Source: Bacteroidia bacterium | Lineage (GTDB): Bacteria > Bacteroidota > Bacteroidia > NS11-12g > UBA9320 | Direction of reading: 5' to 3' | Assembly (NCBI GenBank): GCA_029253325.1 | Contig: JAQWZS010000212.1 | Span: forward strand, 1 to 9,420 | DNA: 9,420 bases | Shown here: positions 1 through 6,673 of the stretch, piece by piece | Layout of the letters: the number at the start of each line of letters is the position of its first letter | Position numbering within the stretch: the stretch's first letter is position 1 | The notes under the pieces: generated by a model | What the model saw: the letters and a program-made list of their open reading frames with translations, nothing else | The model's database searches: none | Told to the model about the DNA's origin: nothing | Position numbers and translations under genes: made by a program

Positions 1-1150
1 ACAAAGCGGACTCATGCCACCATGGCCAGCTGATCGTAACTACAGTCACTTTGTAGGTGAAAAATACTTATCTGAAAGAGATAAATTAGTCATAAAACAA
101 TGGATAAAAGCAGGAGCACCTGAGGGAGATTCTTTCGACTTGCCTCTTCATACCTATATCCCTATTAAAAGTTCGATTAGAGAGCCTGACACGACCATAT
201 GGTTTGATAGCATTTATGTAACTGGGAATAGCAAGGACCATTTCTATATTGCAACTCTTCCTATCGAACTGCCTGAAAAAAAACATATCAGGGCAATGGA
301 GTTTTTACCAGGTAAAAATAATCTGGTACATCACATGAATGGTCGATTACTAAATTATGAGACCTCCAAAAAAACATCAATAATTGAAGGGAAGCGATTG
401 CTTAATCTTGAAATGGGTGAAGAAGACTATCTAAAACAATTTAATGAACTCAAGTTAGCTAATGATGATGGATCAAGACCCGAACAAATCAACTCAGCTG
501 TCAACTACTTGCCGGGAGCTACTGGTCAAATTTATCCAGACGGAATTGGTGGATTTACTATCAACCCTAAGTCCATTTTATTAGCTGACGACATCCACTT
601 TGGACCTATTCCACAAGGAAAGTGGTCGCATAATAAAGTACATATCTTTTATAGTGATTCTGCTCCAAAAAGACCCATTAATGAGGTCATGATGGGAACC
701 AATGGAGCAAGTAAAATCATTCCCCCCTTGGTGATTTCCCCTCATAAAATTACCACGCATACATCGTTACTAGAAATTCCTCAGGACATCAGTATACTCA
801 CTGTAAATCCCCACATGCACTTGTTGGGTAAAAGCTTTAAGGCATATGCAATTGATCCAGCGGGTGATACCATTCGATTGATTCACATCCCAAAATGGGA
901 TTTTAGGTGGCAGTACTTTTACACCTTTCCAACGATGTTAAAAATCCCTAAGGGGAGTGTTATCTACTTGAAGGCATCGTTTGATAATACCACTGAAAAC
1001 CCTAACAATCCTTATGATCCACCGCAAGAAATTAAAGAGCGATATGAATTTGGAGGTGCAGGAATGAGGACAACCGATGAAATGCTTCAATTCATTATTA
1101 CCTGGCTACCCTATCAAAAAGGAGATGAAAATATCCGACTCGAGCTTTAA
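1..1150 (+). CDS. Cytochrome c / copper type II monooxygenase (PHM-like) fusion protein, 5'-truncated
   Basis: This is the 3' part of a gene running in from the left edge. The frame is open from base 2, so the ATG at 14 is internal: it encodes the Met of an MPPW motif, the usual axial heme ligand at the end of a class I cytochrome c domain. That domain closes with the characteristic WIKAGAPEGD; its CXXCH is off-window. The rest resembles the two-domain copper monooxygenases (peptidylglycine hydroxylase/dopamine hydroxylase type). Counting from the Met at 14, candidate CuH ligands are His106-His107 (HHM) and His210 (KVHIFYSD), and candidate CuM ligands are His267 and His269 (HMHLLGKSF) and Met357 (TTDEM). 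All six expected ligands are therefore present. The protein is probably exported and periplasmic, because heme c attachment and these copper domains are extracytoplasmic. The substrate is unknown. Longer family members may carry a thioredoxin-like N-terminal domain, which cannot be checked here. It stops with TAA at 1148, 33 nt before the flavin reductase gene, which may share its transcript. Confidence 0.85.
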   Translation, partial: QSGLMPPWPADRNYSHFVGEKYLSERDKLVIKQWIKAGAPEGDSFDLPLHTYIPIKSSIREPDTTIWFDSIYVTGNSKDHFYIATLPIELPEKKHIRAMEFLPGKNNLVHHMNGRLLNYETSKKTSIIEGKRLLNLEMGEEDYLKQFNELKLANDDGSRPEQINSAVNYLPGATGQIYPDGIGGFTINPKSILLADDIHFGPIPQGKWSHNKVHIFYSDSAPKRPINEVMMGTNGASKIIPPLVISPHKITTHTSLLEIPQDISILTVNPHMHLLGKSFKAYAIDPAGDTIRLIHIPKWDFRWQYFYTFPTMLKIPKGSVIYLKASFDNTTENPNNPYDPPQEIKERYEFGGAGMRTTDEMLQFIITWLPYQKGDENIRLEL

Positions 1151-1182
1151 ACAAAACCTTCTTAATTAATGTTTTTTGTTTA
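1148..1182. repeat. AT-rich inverted repeat between the monooxygenase and flavin reductase genes
   Basis: TAAACAAAA (1148-1156) is matched by TTTTGTTTA (1174-1182), a perfect 9-bp inverted repeat with a 17-nt loop. The left arm contains the stop codon of the upstream gene and the right arm ends one base before the ATG at 1184. Only one G-C pair is present, so an RNA hairpin would be weak. It is not a convincing terminator, and the repeat may be chance in AT-rich DNA. Confidence 0.25.
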
Positions 1183-1183
1183 A

Positions 1184-1825
1184 ATGTACTTAAGCAAAGC
1201 GGATATCCAATCCATGCAAAAAGTTGAACGGCTCAACTTAATCAATTCACTTTCAGGCATTAAGCCAGCCAATTTAATTGGAACTATTGACCAAAAAGGA
1301 AAGGAAAATCTTGCTATTTTTAGTTCGGTAGTTCACCTAGGAAGTAACCCTGCTCTTTTTGGATTTATATTGAGACCTCAAGGTGACGTTCGTCGTCACA
1401 CACACGAGAATATCATGTCGACTGGGGTTTATACCATCAATTTTGTAACTACTGATTTCATCCAAAATGCTCATTATACCTCTGCTAAGTTTGATGTTTC
1501 TATCAATGAATTTGAAAAAAGTAAACTGACACCAAGTTATATTGATGGATATGATGCTCCATTTGTGAAAGAAAGTCCAATTAAGATGGGGTTACAGTTT
1601 GTTGAAGAAATCCCAATTAAATCCAATGGAACCACATTGATGGTCGGTCAGGTAGAACATATCATCATGCCAGACGAAACAATGAACAACAATGGTCATC
1701 TTGACCTTGGAGCACTTAATGTAGCTGGTATTTCTGGTTTGAATATTTACTATTCCTTAACCAAAAAAATCCAATTTCCATACGTTCGTAAAAGCTTTTC
1801 ACTTAATGATTTAAAGACGGATTAA
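1184..1825 (+). CDS. Flavin reductase family protein (FMN-binding split barrel)
   Basis: A 213-residue cytoplasmic protein with no signal peptide or membrane segment. It matches the flavin reductase-like / FMN-binding split-barrel family (DIM6/NTAB type). The N-terminal third holds the FMN-site pattern: PANLIGTID (28-36), then NLAIFSSVVHLGSNPALFGF (42-61), where backbone and Ser/Asn side chains normally bind the flavin phosphate. It is followed by GVYTINFV (81-88), AHYTSAKFDVSINEFEKSKL (96-115) and a VGQVEHI strand (154-160), all in family order. Such proteins bind FMN and often use NAD(P)H to reduce flavin, or act as oxidoreductases in their own right; the substrate cannot be told from sequence. 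The length is normal for the family. The start at 1184 follows 33 nt after the upstream stop; an ATG at 1169 hits a stop after four codons and is excluded. It lies convergent with the TonB receptor gene, 15 nt from its end, and so is not part of that operon. Confidence 0.85.
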   Translation: MYLSKADIQSMQKVERLNLINSLSGIKPANLIGTIDQKGKENLAIFSSVVHLGSNPALFGFILRPQGDVRRHTHENIMSTGVYTINFVTTDFIQNAHYTSAKFDVSINEFEKSKLTPSYIDGYDAPFVKESPIKMGLQFVEEIPIKSNGTTLMVGQVEHIIMPDETMNNNGHLDLGALNVAGISGLNIYYSLTKKIQFPYVRKSFSLNDLKTD

Positions 1826-1840
1826 ATGATCATGCATTGG

Positions 1841-4222
1841 TTAACTCCCAAAAATATACGACAGCTTTATATATAAATTTCTGGGTTGACCTACTATAAT
1901 TCCTGGACCAGGATAACTCAAAGCTCTTCTTGTAAAATATGCTTTGTTAAAGATATTATTTACAGAAAATTTCACTTGAAAATGCCTCATTTCATATCCC
2001 ATAGAGTAATCATTTACAGAGAATGAAGGCACAATACCTCGGGTTGCATCGCTTACACGAATACTATTATTTGCATCCGTATATTGCAAATCCTGATAAT
2101 TAAATTGGTACGAAGCATGCCATTTCTGACAACGAATGATTAATCCAGCTCTGAGTAAATGAGGAATCACATATTCAAGTTGTTTCCCCTCAAATGATGA
2201 GAGCCCTTGGGTATACTTCCCATCAATTAAACTATAGTTAACAAATGATTCAACCTGCCAATTCGAGTTATTTACTTTCATTAAATCCAATAGGTTAAAT
2301 CTTACATAAGACTCCATTCCTCTGCTAAATGCTCTTCCGATATTCGTTCTAAATGCAGTCAATTGCTTTGCTCCATTTTGCTCAACAACAGTCTCAGAAA
2401 TTCCAATTCTATCTTGATAAATAAGGTAAAATAAACTAAAATCAAACCAGCAAACCTTGGGTATAAGATACCCTCTAAATGTAAGGTCTATGTTAAATCC
2501 TGACTCGTCTTTCAAATTATAATCTACTATTAAATTAGGATTAGAAATACTCATGTCGCTAAAATTGATAGAACGATAATTCTGAGTAATGTTGGCCAAT
2601 ATCTCCCATTGTTTATATTTTTTACTAACCCCCAATCCGAGAAGTGGGAATTGACGAAAATAAGAACGTGAAACAGGAATCGTATCCTCGAATATTAGAC
2701 GTCCCCCAGAGATTAATCTATTCTTGTAAAATCCATTTGCGTTGGTTTCTATTGCCTCCCATCGAATACCGGGTATGATTGAAATTTGGTAGGGTAAGCG
2801 AATGATGTTTTCCGCAAATAATGCTGCATTGAGTCCCTGATGTTTGTAATCGGATACCCCCACGCTCTCTTTATTGATGAAATTAAAATCAGAATCCTCT
2901 CCTCTCTCTGCAAATCCTTGTTGACTCCAATTATTCCCTCGATACGCTCTTAATCCAAATAAAATAGTAGATGGTTTATTAAAAAGTGTATAGTGGTTTA
3001 AAAAACGACTTTCCATACCCCAATTATTAAACTTACCAATAATTAAATCGCGTTCCCTATCTGCATCTGGCCTATTAGGTCTATTGAGATCTCCAACAGA
3101 TTTTCTGTTCGCATCTAACACAAAAAATCGGATATTCAACCGTTGCTGTTTCGCAAATCTTTTATCCCAAATTAAAGCATATAAATTCCAATCCACAGAA
3201 AACCAATTTCGCAAGCGTTTAGCTTGATAGGGATTCATCTCAAATTCTGTATCAGTCAATCCACCAGGTTGCTTAGCTAAATAGTTCATTCGAGTATATT
3301 GAAGCTTGATTTGTGATTTTTTAGAAGGACGATACGCTAGAGATACATAACCAGTGTTCTGAAAAAATTCTGCATTAGGTATAAAACCATCTCCTTGCTT
3401 TCTTTGAAAAAATCCATAATAACTCCACTTATTTTTTGTTCCGCCTACACTTGTAAAGCTATTCAAAAAACGAAAAGACCCACCAGTTAAACTTTGCCTT
3501 ATCAATATTGGACTTTCCTCCTGTTCTTTCAGTTGATAATCTAAAAGACCTCCAAAATGAGGCCCACTCTGTAAAGCTGAAGCTCCTCTTATTAAGCGAA
3601 TTTGATTAATTGCCTCTGATGGTGGTACATAATATGACTCCGGATACCCCAATGCGTCTGCACTAATATCATATCCATTCTGCCTCGTATTGAAATTACT
3701 AGTTCTATTTGGACTTAACCCTCTACTTCCAATATTAATTTGGATACCTGATGCATCATTTTCCCAAATATTTAATCCAGGAATACGATTGAAAAGTTGC
3801 CTAGTATTATTGTTAGCTAAATTCATACTTCGTGAATCAGGAGAAATCAACTCGGTTTTTTTAGCTGCAAATATTTCTGTCCCAACTATTTGGCTCAAAC
3901 TTGTTTTTGCTCTAGAACCAGAAACATCCACTTGGTTTAACTGAACACCCAACTCAGGCAATTGAATAGTCAATGAATTAGGGCCCAACTTTATATTGAC
4001 ATTGCCCCTAATTTCACCTCCTGAAAGTTGTAAATGATAGTCGTAATCTCCGGGTTGAAGCTCATCAATTTGTGTATTTTGAGCATTAATTAAATAATTA
4101 GTATCACTCAAATAAAAGGTAGCTTTTGCATTTTTTAATCCATCGATTTTTAATAATAAAGAAGATTGAGCCCGACAAAGACAGCCTAAAAATAAAAATG
4201 CTAGCGAAGCCCAACGTCTCAT
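1841..4222 (-). CDS. FecA-like TonB-dependent outer-membrane receptor
   Basis: A 793-residue TonB-dependent receptor, last gene of the minus-strand operon. Residues 1-19 are a signal peptide (MRRW, hydrophobic core, CRAQ). Residues about 20-92 form an N-terminal extension, followed by a TonB-box-like stretch NQVDVSGSR (96-104). The plug domain (about 108-232) carries RIPGLNIWE, NIGSRGLSPNRTSNFNTRQ (163-181), NGYDISADALGYPESYY (182-198) and IRLIRGASALQSGPHFGGLL (208-227). These match the ferric-dicitrate receptor FecA and its relatives closely. The 22-strand barrel fills about 240-793. The role is energised import across the outer membrane, probably of a metal chelate; ligand identity cannot be read from sequence. 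E. coli FecA has an N-terminal signalling domain acting with FecI/FecR; no sigma/anti-sigma pair is in this window. The start overlaps the stop of the HTTM gene (ATGA, 4 nt), implying translational coupling. The protein ends IFGS instead of at an aromatic residue. Confidence 0.93.
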   Translation of the reverse strand: MRRWASLAFLFLGCLCRAQSSLLLKIDGLKNAKATFYLSDTNYLINAQNTQIDELQPGDYDYHLQLSGGEIRGNVNIKLGPNSLTIQLPELGVQLNQVDVSGSRAKTSLSQIVGTEIFAAKKTELISPDSRSMNLANNNTRQLFNRIPGLNIWENDASGIQINIGSRGLSPNRTSNFNTRQNGYDISADALGYPESYYVPPSEAINQIRLIRGASALQSGPHFGGLLDYQLKEQEESPILIRQSLTGGSFRFLNSFTSVGGTKNKWSYYGFFQRKQGDGFIPNAEFFQNTGYVSLAYRPSKKSQIKLQYTRMNYLAKQPGGLTDTEFEMNPYQAKRLRNWFSVDWNLYALIWDKRFAKQQRLNIRFFVLDANRKSVGDLNRPNRPDADRERDLIIGKFNNWGMESRFLNHYTLFNKPSTILFGLRAYRGNNWSQQGFAERGEDSDFNFINKESVGVSDYKHQGLNAALFAENIIRLPYQISIIPGIRWEAIETNANGFYKNRLISGGRLIFEDTIPVSRSYFRQFPLLGLGVSKKYKQWEILANITQNYRSINFSDMSISNPNLIVDYNLKDESGFNIDLTFRGYLIPKVCWFDFSLFYLIYQDRIGISETVVEQNGAKQLTAFRTNIGRAFSRGMESYVRFNLLDLMKVNNSNWQVESFVNYSLIDGKYTQGLSSFEGKQLEYVIPHLLRAGLIIRCQKWHASYQFNYQDLQYTDANNSIRVSDATRGIVPSFSVNDYSMGYEMRHFQVKFSVNNIFNKAYFTRRALSYPGPGIIVGQPRNLYIKLSYIFGS

Positions 4223-5517
4223 TTTAAATCTCTAGCAATAATAAATGGTTTATTCCCCCAGTCATCACTCTCAGTTAATAAATCAACATTAGGGTTAATA
4301 TATCGTTTAGAAGTTCGTCCATTGATTGTTATGAATGAATTCACATATACCTGAGGATCAGAGACGAGATCTTTGTTCTCATGAGCAATATGCCTTGCAA
4401 ACTGTAGCATAAAATCAGGTTGAATAGCCATTTGTTTCTCTTGAAATGGGGTAAGGTATTCTATATTCGCTATTTCCATAAATCGTTTAGTGGTTTTGTC
4501 TTTCAAAATAAATGTAACAATCCCCGACTTTTCAACCAACATGACTCTCCACCCAAACCGATAGCCAATTTCTGTAACATATGTGCTTCCTGCATAAACC
4601 ATATGACGGAGAGGGAGTATAATTTGAATTAAAAAATATATTCCCAAAAAAGAAGAAAATATCTTTTTATGACTGACAACAAAAGACTGCTGATTTTCAT
4701 TCGATGACACCTTATATAACCTTTGATGGAATTGATCACTAAAGAAGATAAGATTACTAGTTATCATCAACCATGGAAATATTCCAATATTGAACAATAT
4801 GTATGTCATAAGATGGAATACTACTACGGTGATATATGCATATGGTCTAGACTTTTTCCAACATAAAAAATAAAATATCGTACAATCATAAAATGCTCCA
4901 ACCCAACTAAAAAAATAGGCTATCTCAGCATGCTTAAATAACCCCCCAATAATTGGTAGATCTTGATGTTCAGGCAACCAAATTCGAAGTGGTAAGGCGT
5001 GTAACACCCAATCTGAATTCAACTTAGCAATGCCAGCACAAGTATACACAATACCAATCTGAAGCATAATCATCCAGATAAATAATTGTGGGATTGTTGT
5101 CTTTGGTTTCACAGCACCTCTCCAAACATCCAAAGAAAAAGCTCGATTAGCAGGTGTTAGCAATAATAAAAATCCGAGTAAAACGACAAGGTAATGATGA
5201 TTGAGGTAGTTTGTCGCATCGACTAACTCAAAATATGTAAATATACAAAGGAAAACAACAAGAGCACCTCTGTATAAAAGACCAATAACAACAAACAATG
5301 CCGCCAGAATCATTATAAAAAATAATGGCTTTACAAAAGCCTGAGGGTACATATCTACCCATTCAAAACCATAATATTTAAAGAAAAAAGTAGGTTGAAT
5401 ATATAGCTTTTCAATCCATCCTTGCATCCAAAATCGAATTGAACTAAAAAACATCAATCCACCGAATAGGATTCGGAAAGTAACTAAGGGGTAAATACTC
5501 CTTTGTTTACTAATCAC
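4219..5517 (-). CDS. HTTM domain membrane protein, vitamin K-dependent gamma-carboxylase-like
   Basis: About 432 residues with roughly eight or nine hydrophobic segments over residues 10-305 and a soluble C-terminal part (about 306-432). It is an HTTM family member with segment-by-segment similarity to human gamma-glutamyl carboxylase (GGCX). YLNHHYLVVLLGF aligns with the human NNHSYL region, GIVYTCAGIAKLNSDWV with IVYFIAGVKKLDADWV, and VVVFHLMTYILFNIGIFPWL with the human SYFH...LFSIGMF segment. His107 falls on human His160 and Lys165 on Lys218, the catalytic base that deprotonates vitamin K hydroquinone (same offset of 53 for both). FGWRVMLVEKSG opens the C-terminal part. GGCX carboxylates Glu using reduced vitamin K; activity of bacterial relatives is mostly unproven. 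I prefer the GTG start at 5517, with AAGAAG six nt upstream; TTG at 5523 abuts that AAGAAG directly. An out-of-frame ATG at 5519 meets a stop at once. The stop overlaps the receptor start. Confidence 0.88.
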   Translation of the reverse strand: MISKQRSIYPLVTFRILFGGLMFFSSIRFWMQGWIEKLYIQPTFFFKYYGFEWVDMYPQAFVKPLFFIMILAALFVVIGLLYRGALVVFLCIFTYFELVDATNYLNHHYLVVLLGFLLLLTPANRAFSLDVWRGAVKPKTTIPQLFIWMIMLQIGIVYTCAGIAKLNSDWVLHALPLRIWLPEHQDLPIIGGLFKHAEIAYFFSWVGAFYDCTIFYFLCWKKSRPYAYITVVVFHLMTYILFNIGIFPWLMITSNLIFFSDQFHQRLYKVSSNENQQSFVVSHKKIFSSFLGIYFLIQIILPLRHMVYAGSTYVTEIGYRFGWRVMLVEKSGIVTFILKDKTTKRFMEIANIEYLTPFQEKQMAIQPDFMLQFARHIAHENKDLVSDPQVYVNSFITINGRTSKRYINPNVDLLTESDDWGNKPFIIARDLK

Positions 5518-5523
5518 ATGCAA

Positions 5524-5529
5524 CTTCTT
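5524..5529 (-). promoter_or_regulatory. Possible ribosome binding site deciding the HTTM start
   Basis: AAGAAG on the minus strand lies six nt upstream of a GTG (5517-5515) and directly against a TTG (5523-5521). A purine-rich site needs a spacer, so GTG is the better start. Bacteroidota often do not use Shine-Dalgarno pairing, so this is only suggestive. Confidence 0.35.
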
Positions 5530-5534
5530 TATAT

Positions 5535-6665
5535 TTAATCAGAATCACTTGGATTATCTACATATGTAATGGGTATGCACATCACACTAGGCATATCGCT
5601 CTTCAGGTAGATTACTTGTTCAGACAAAACATTGTATGCTTTTATTACATTTTCTTTGTCCTCATCCACACTTTCATGAAGTGTCTCTTGAATCGCATCA
5701 ACTTTTTCGAGAGCAATATCATACTGATTAATTATTACGTCAGCTAAACTTATTCCATTCTTATTAGCTCCTATCGATCTTAAAACCTCCTCCAGACCTT
5801 CGCCATCAGTTCCATCTAACTTAGTTCCTAAAAAAAGATCTTTTGAAGATTGAATTGCTGTCTTTGCTAATTCAAGTGATTGCCCACTATGATAAGATTC
5901 GACTTCTCGAGGGTTTGTAAATCCAAGAGATAAAACTCCACTAGGGATTCCGATTTTATTCCGTTTTATATTCTCATAGTCTTTATTCAAGGCATTAACT
6001 AATAAGTTAATAGATTGTCCGTCTGTTGTTCCCGTATTTTGTTTAAACTGATTCGCATATGATTGCCAATTCTCAAGCACATCATCTAATTTTTTATCCA
6101 TATCATCCAATACTGCTTTAGTATAGATACCAAATGCACTATTAGTTTTGAATGAATCCAAAATCCCCTCATCAGAAGCTGACAAACCATACAAGAAAAA
6201 ATCTAGGAGCGGCAAACCCTTATTATAATCCTCCGGAGATGAAAAATTCATCTTACTTTCTTGAACATCTAATAAAACTCTAGATTCATTCAAAGGAAAG
6301 TTATTAAACGAATTCACCCAAAAAACATCCTCACCTGGCCCAAATGTAAAGGTACTGACTGTCTGCCACAATTTGTAAACAACTATATATTCCTCTCTAA
6401 ACTGAGTCAGATTGGTTAATTGTGGATTATCGATAAAGTTTACACCTTGTTTGAGGCATTTATCGAATTGGTTGTCAAACGACTCAAGTCTAGGTATGAC
6501 AATCTCATCTGAATAGTTTAAAAGTAAAGGAGAAATATCATATTCTGATATACAACTAGGAGTGAATTTTTGGTTATCATCTTTACAAGAAGTTAAAAAT
6601 CCAACAATAGTTAGTACACAAAAAGCTGCTAACAACCTATATTTGGGTAAGTGAGGATGTGTCAT
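5535..6665 (-). CDS. Imelysin-family lipoprotein (peptidase M75-like, iron-uptake associated)
   Basis: A 376-residue lipoprotein. The signal peptide ends in a lipobox (LTSC) with Cys27 as the lipidated residue, followed by KDD, which resembles the Bacteroidota lipoprotein export signal that directs proteins to the cell surface. The mature chain is helical and imelysin-like: FREEYIVVYKLWQTVSTFTFGP (89-110), KGLPLLDFFLYGL (149-161) and IGIPSGVLSLGFTNPREVES (238-257) follow family order. Imelysins (IrpA, the EfeO domain, peptidase M75) are linked to iron uptake, and proteolysis is doubtful for most. The family GxHxxE signature aligns with Gly150-Leu-Pro152-Leu-Leu-Asp155 here, so His and Glu are replaced by Pro and Asp and the classical metal site is probably altered. 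The ATG start is 8 nt downstream of the DUF4856 stop, and the gene ends about 17 nt before the HTTM start. The likely role is extracellular binding of a metal or metal chelate for the receptor in this operon. Confidence 0.88.
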   Translation of the reverse strand: MTHPHLPKYRLLAAFCVLTIVGFLTSCKDDNQKFTPSCISEYDISPLLLNYSDEIVIPRLESFDNQFDKCLKQGVNFIDNPQLTNLTQFREEYIVVYKLWQTVSTFTFGPGEDVFWVNSFNNFPLNESRVLLDVQESKMNFSSPEDYNKGLPLLDFFLYGLSASDEGILDSFKTNSAFGIYTKAVLDDMDKKLDDVLENWQSYANQFKQNTGTTDGQSINLLVNALNKDYENIKRNKIGIPSGVLSLGFTNPREVESYHSGQSLELAKTAIQSSKDLFLGTKLDGTDGEGLEEVLRSIGANKNGISLADVIINQYDIALEKVDAIQETLHESVDEDKENVIKAYNVLSEQVIYLKSDMPSVMCIPITYVDNPSDSD

Positions 6666-6673
6666 TTTAAACT

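Noticed and set aside
86..286. Minus-strand open frame of 66 codons opposite the cytochrome/monooxygenase gene
   Set aside because: Lies inside a well-supported gene on the other strand, with no recognisable domain or promoter.
1826..1840. Possible bidirectional terminator between the convergent flavin reductase and receptor genes
   Set aside because: The 15-nt gap holds only the short palindrome ATGATCAT, with no GC stem or T-run. The two transcripts may overlap.
3690..3944. Plus-strand open frame of 84 codons within the TonB receptor gene
   Set aside because: Antisense to the highly conserved plug domain; its composition is a by-product of the receptor codons.
4175..4222. Lipobox-like FLGC in the receptor signal peptide
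   Set aside because: The protein is a TonB receptor with a full barrel, and the CRAQ-S site a few residues on is a better signal peptidase I site.
4420..4632. Plus-strand open frame of 70 codons within the HTTM gene
   Set aside because: Antisense to the C-terminal part of HTTM; no family features.
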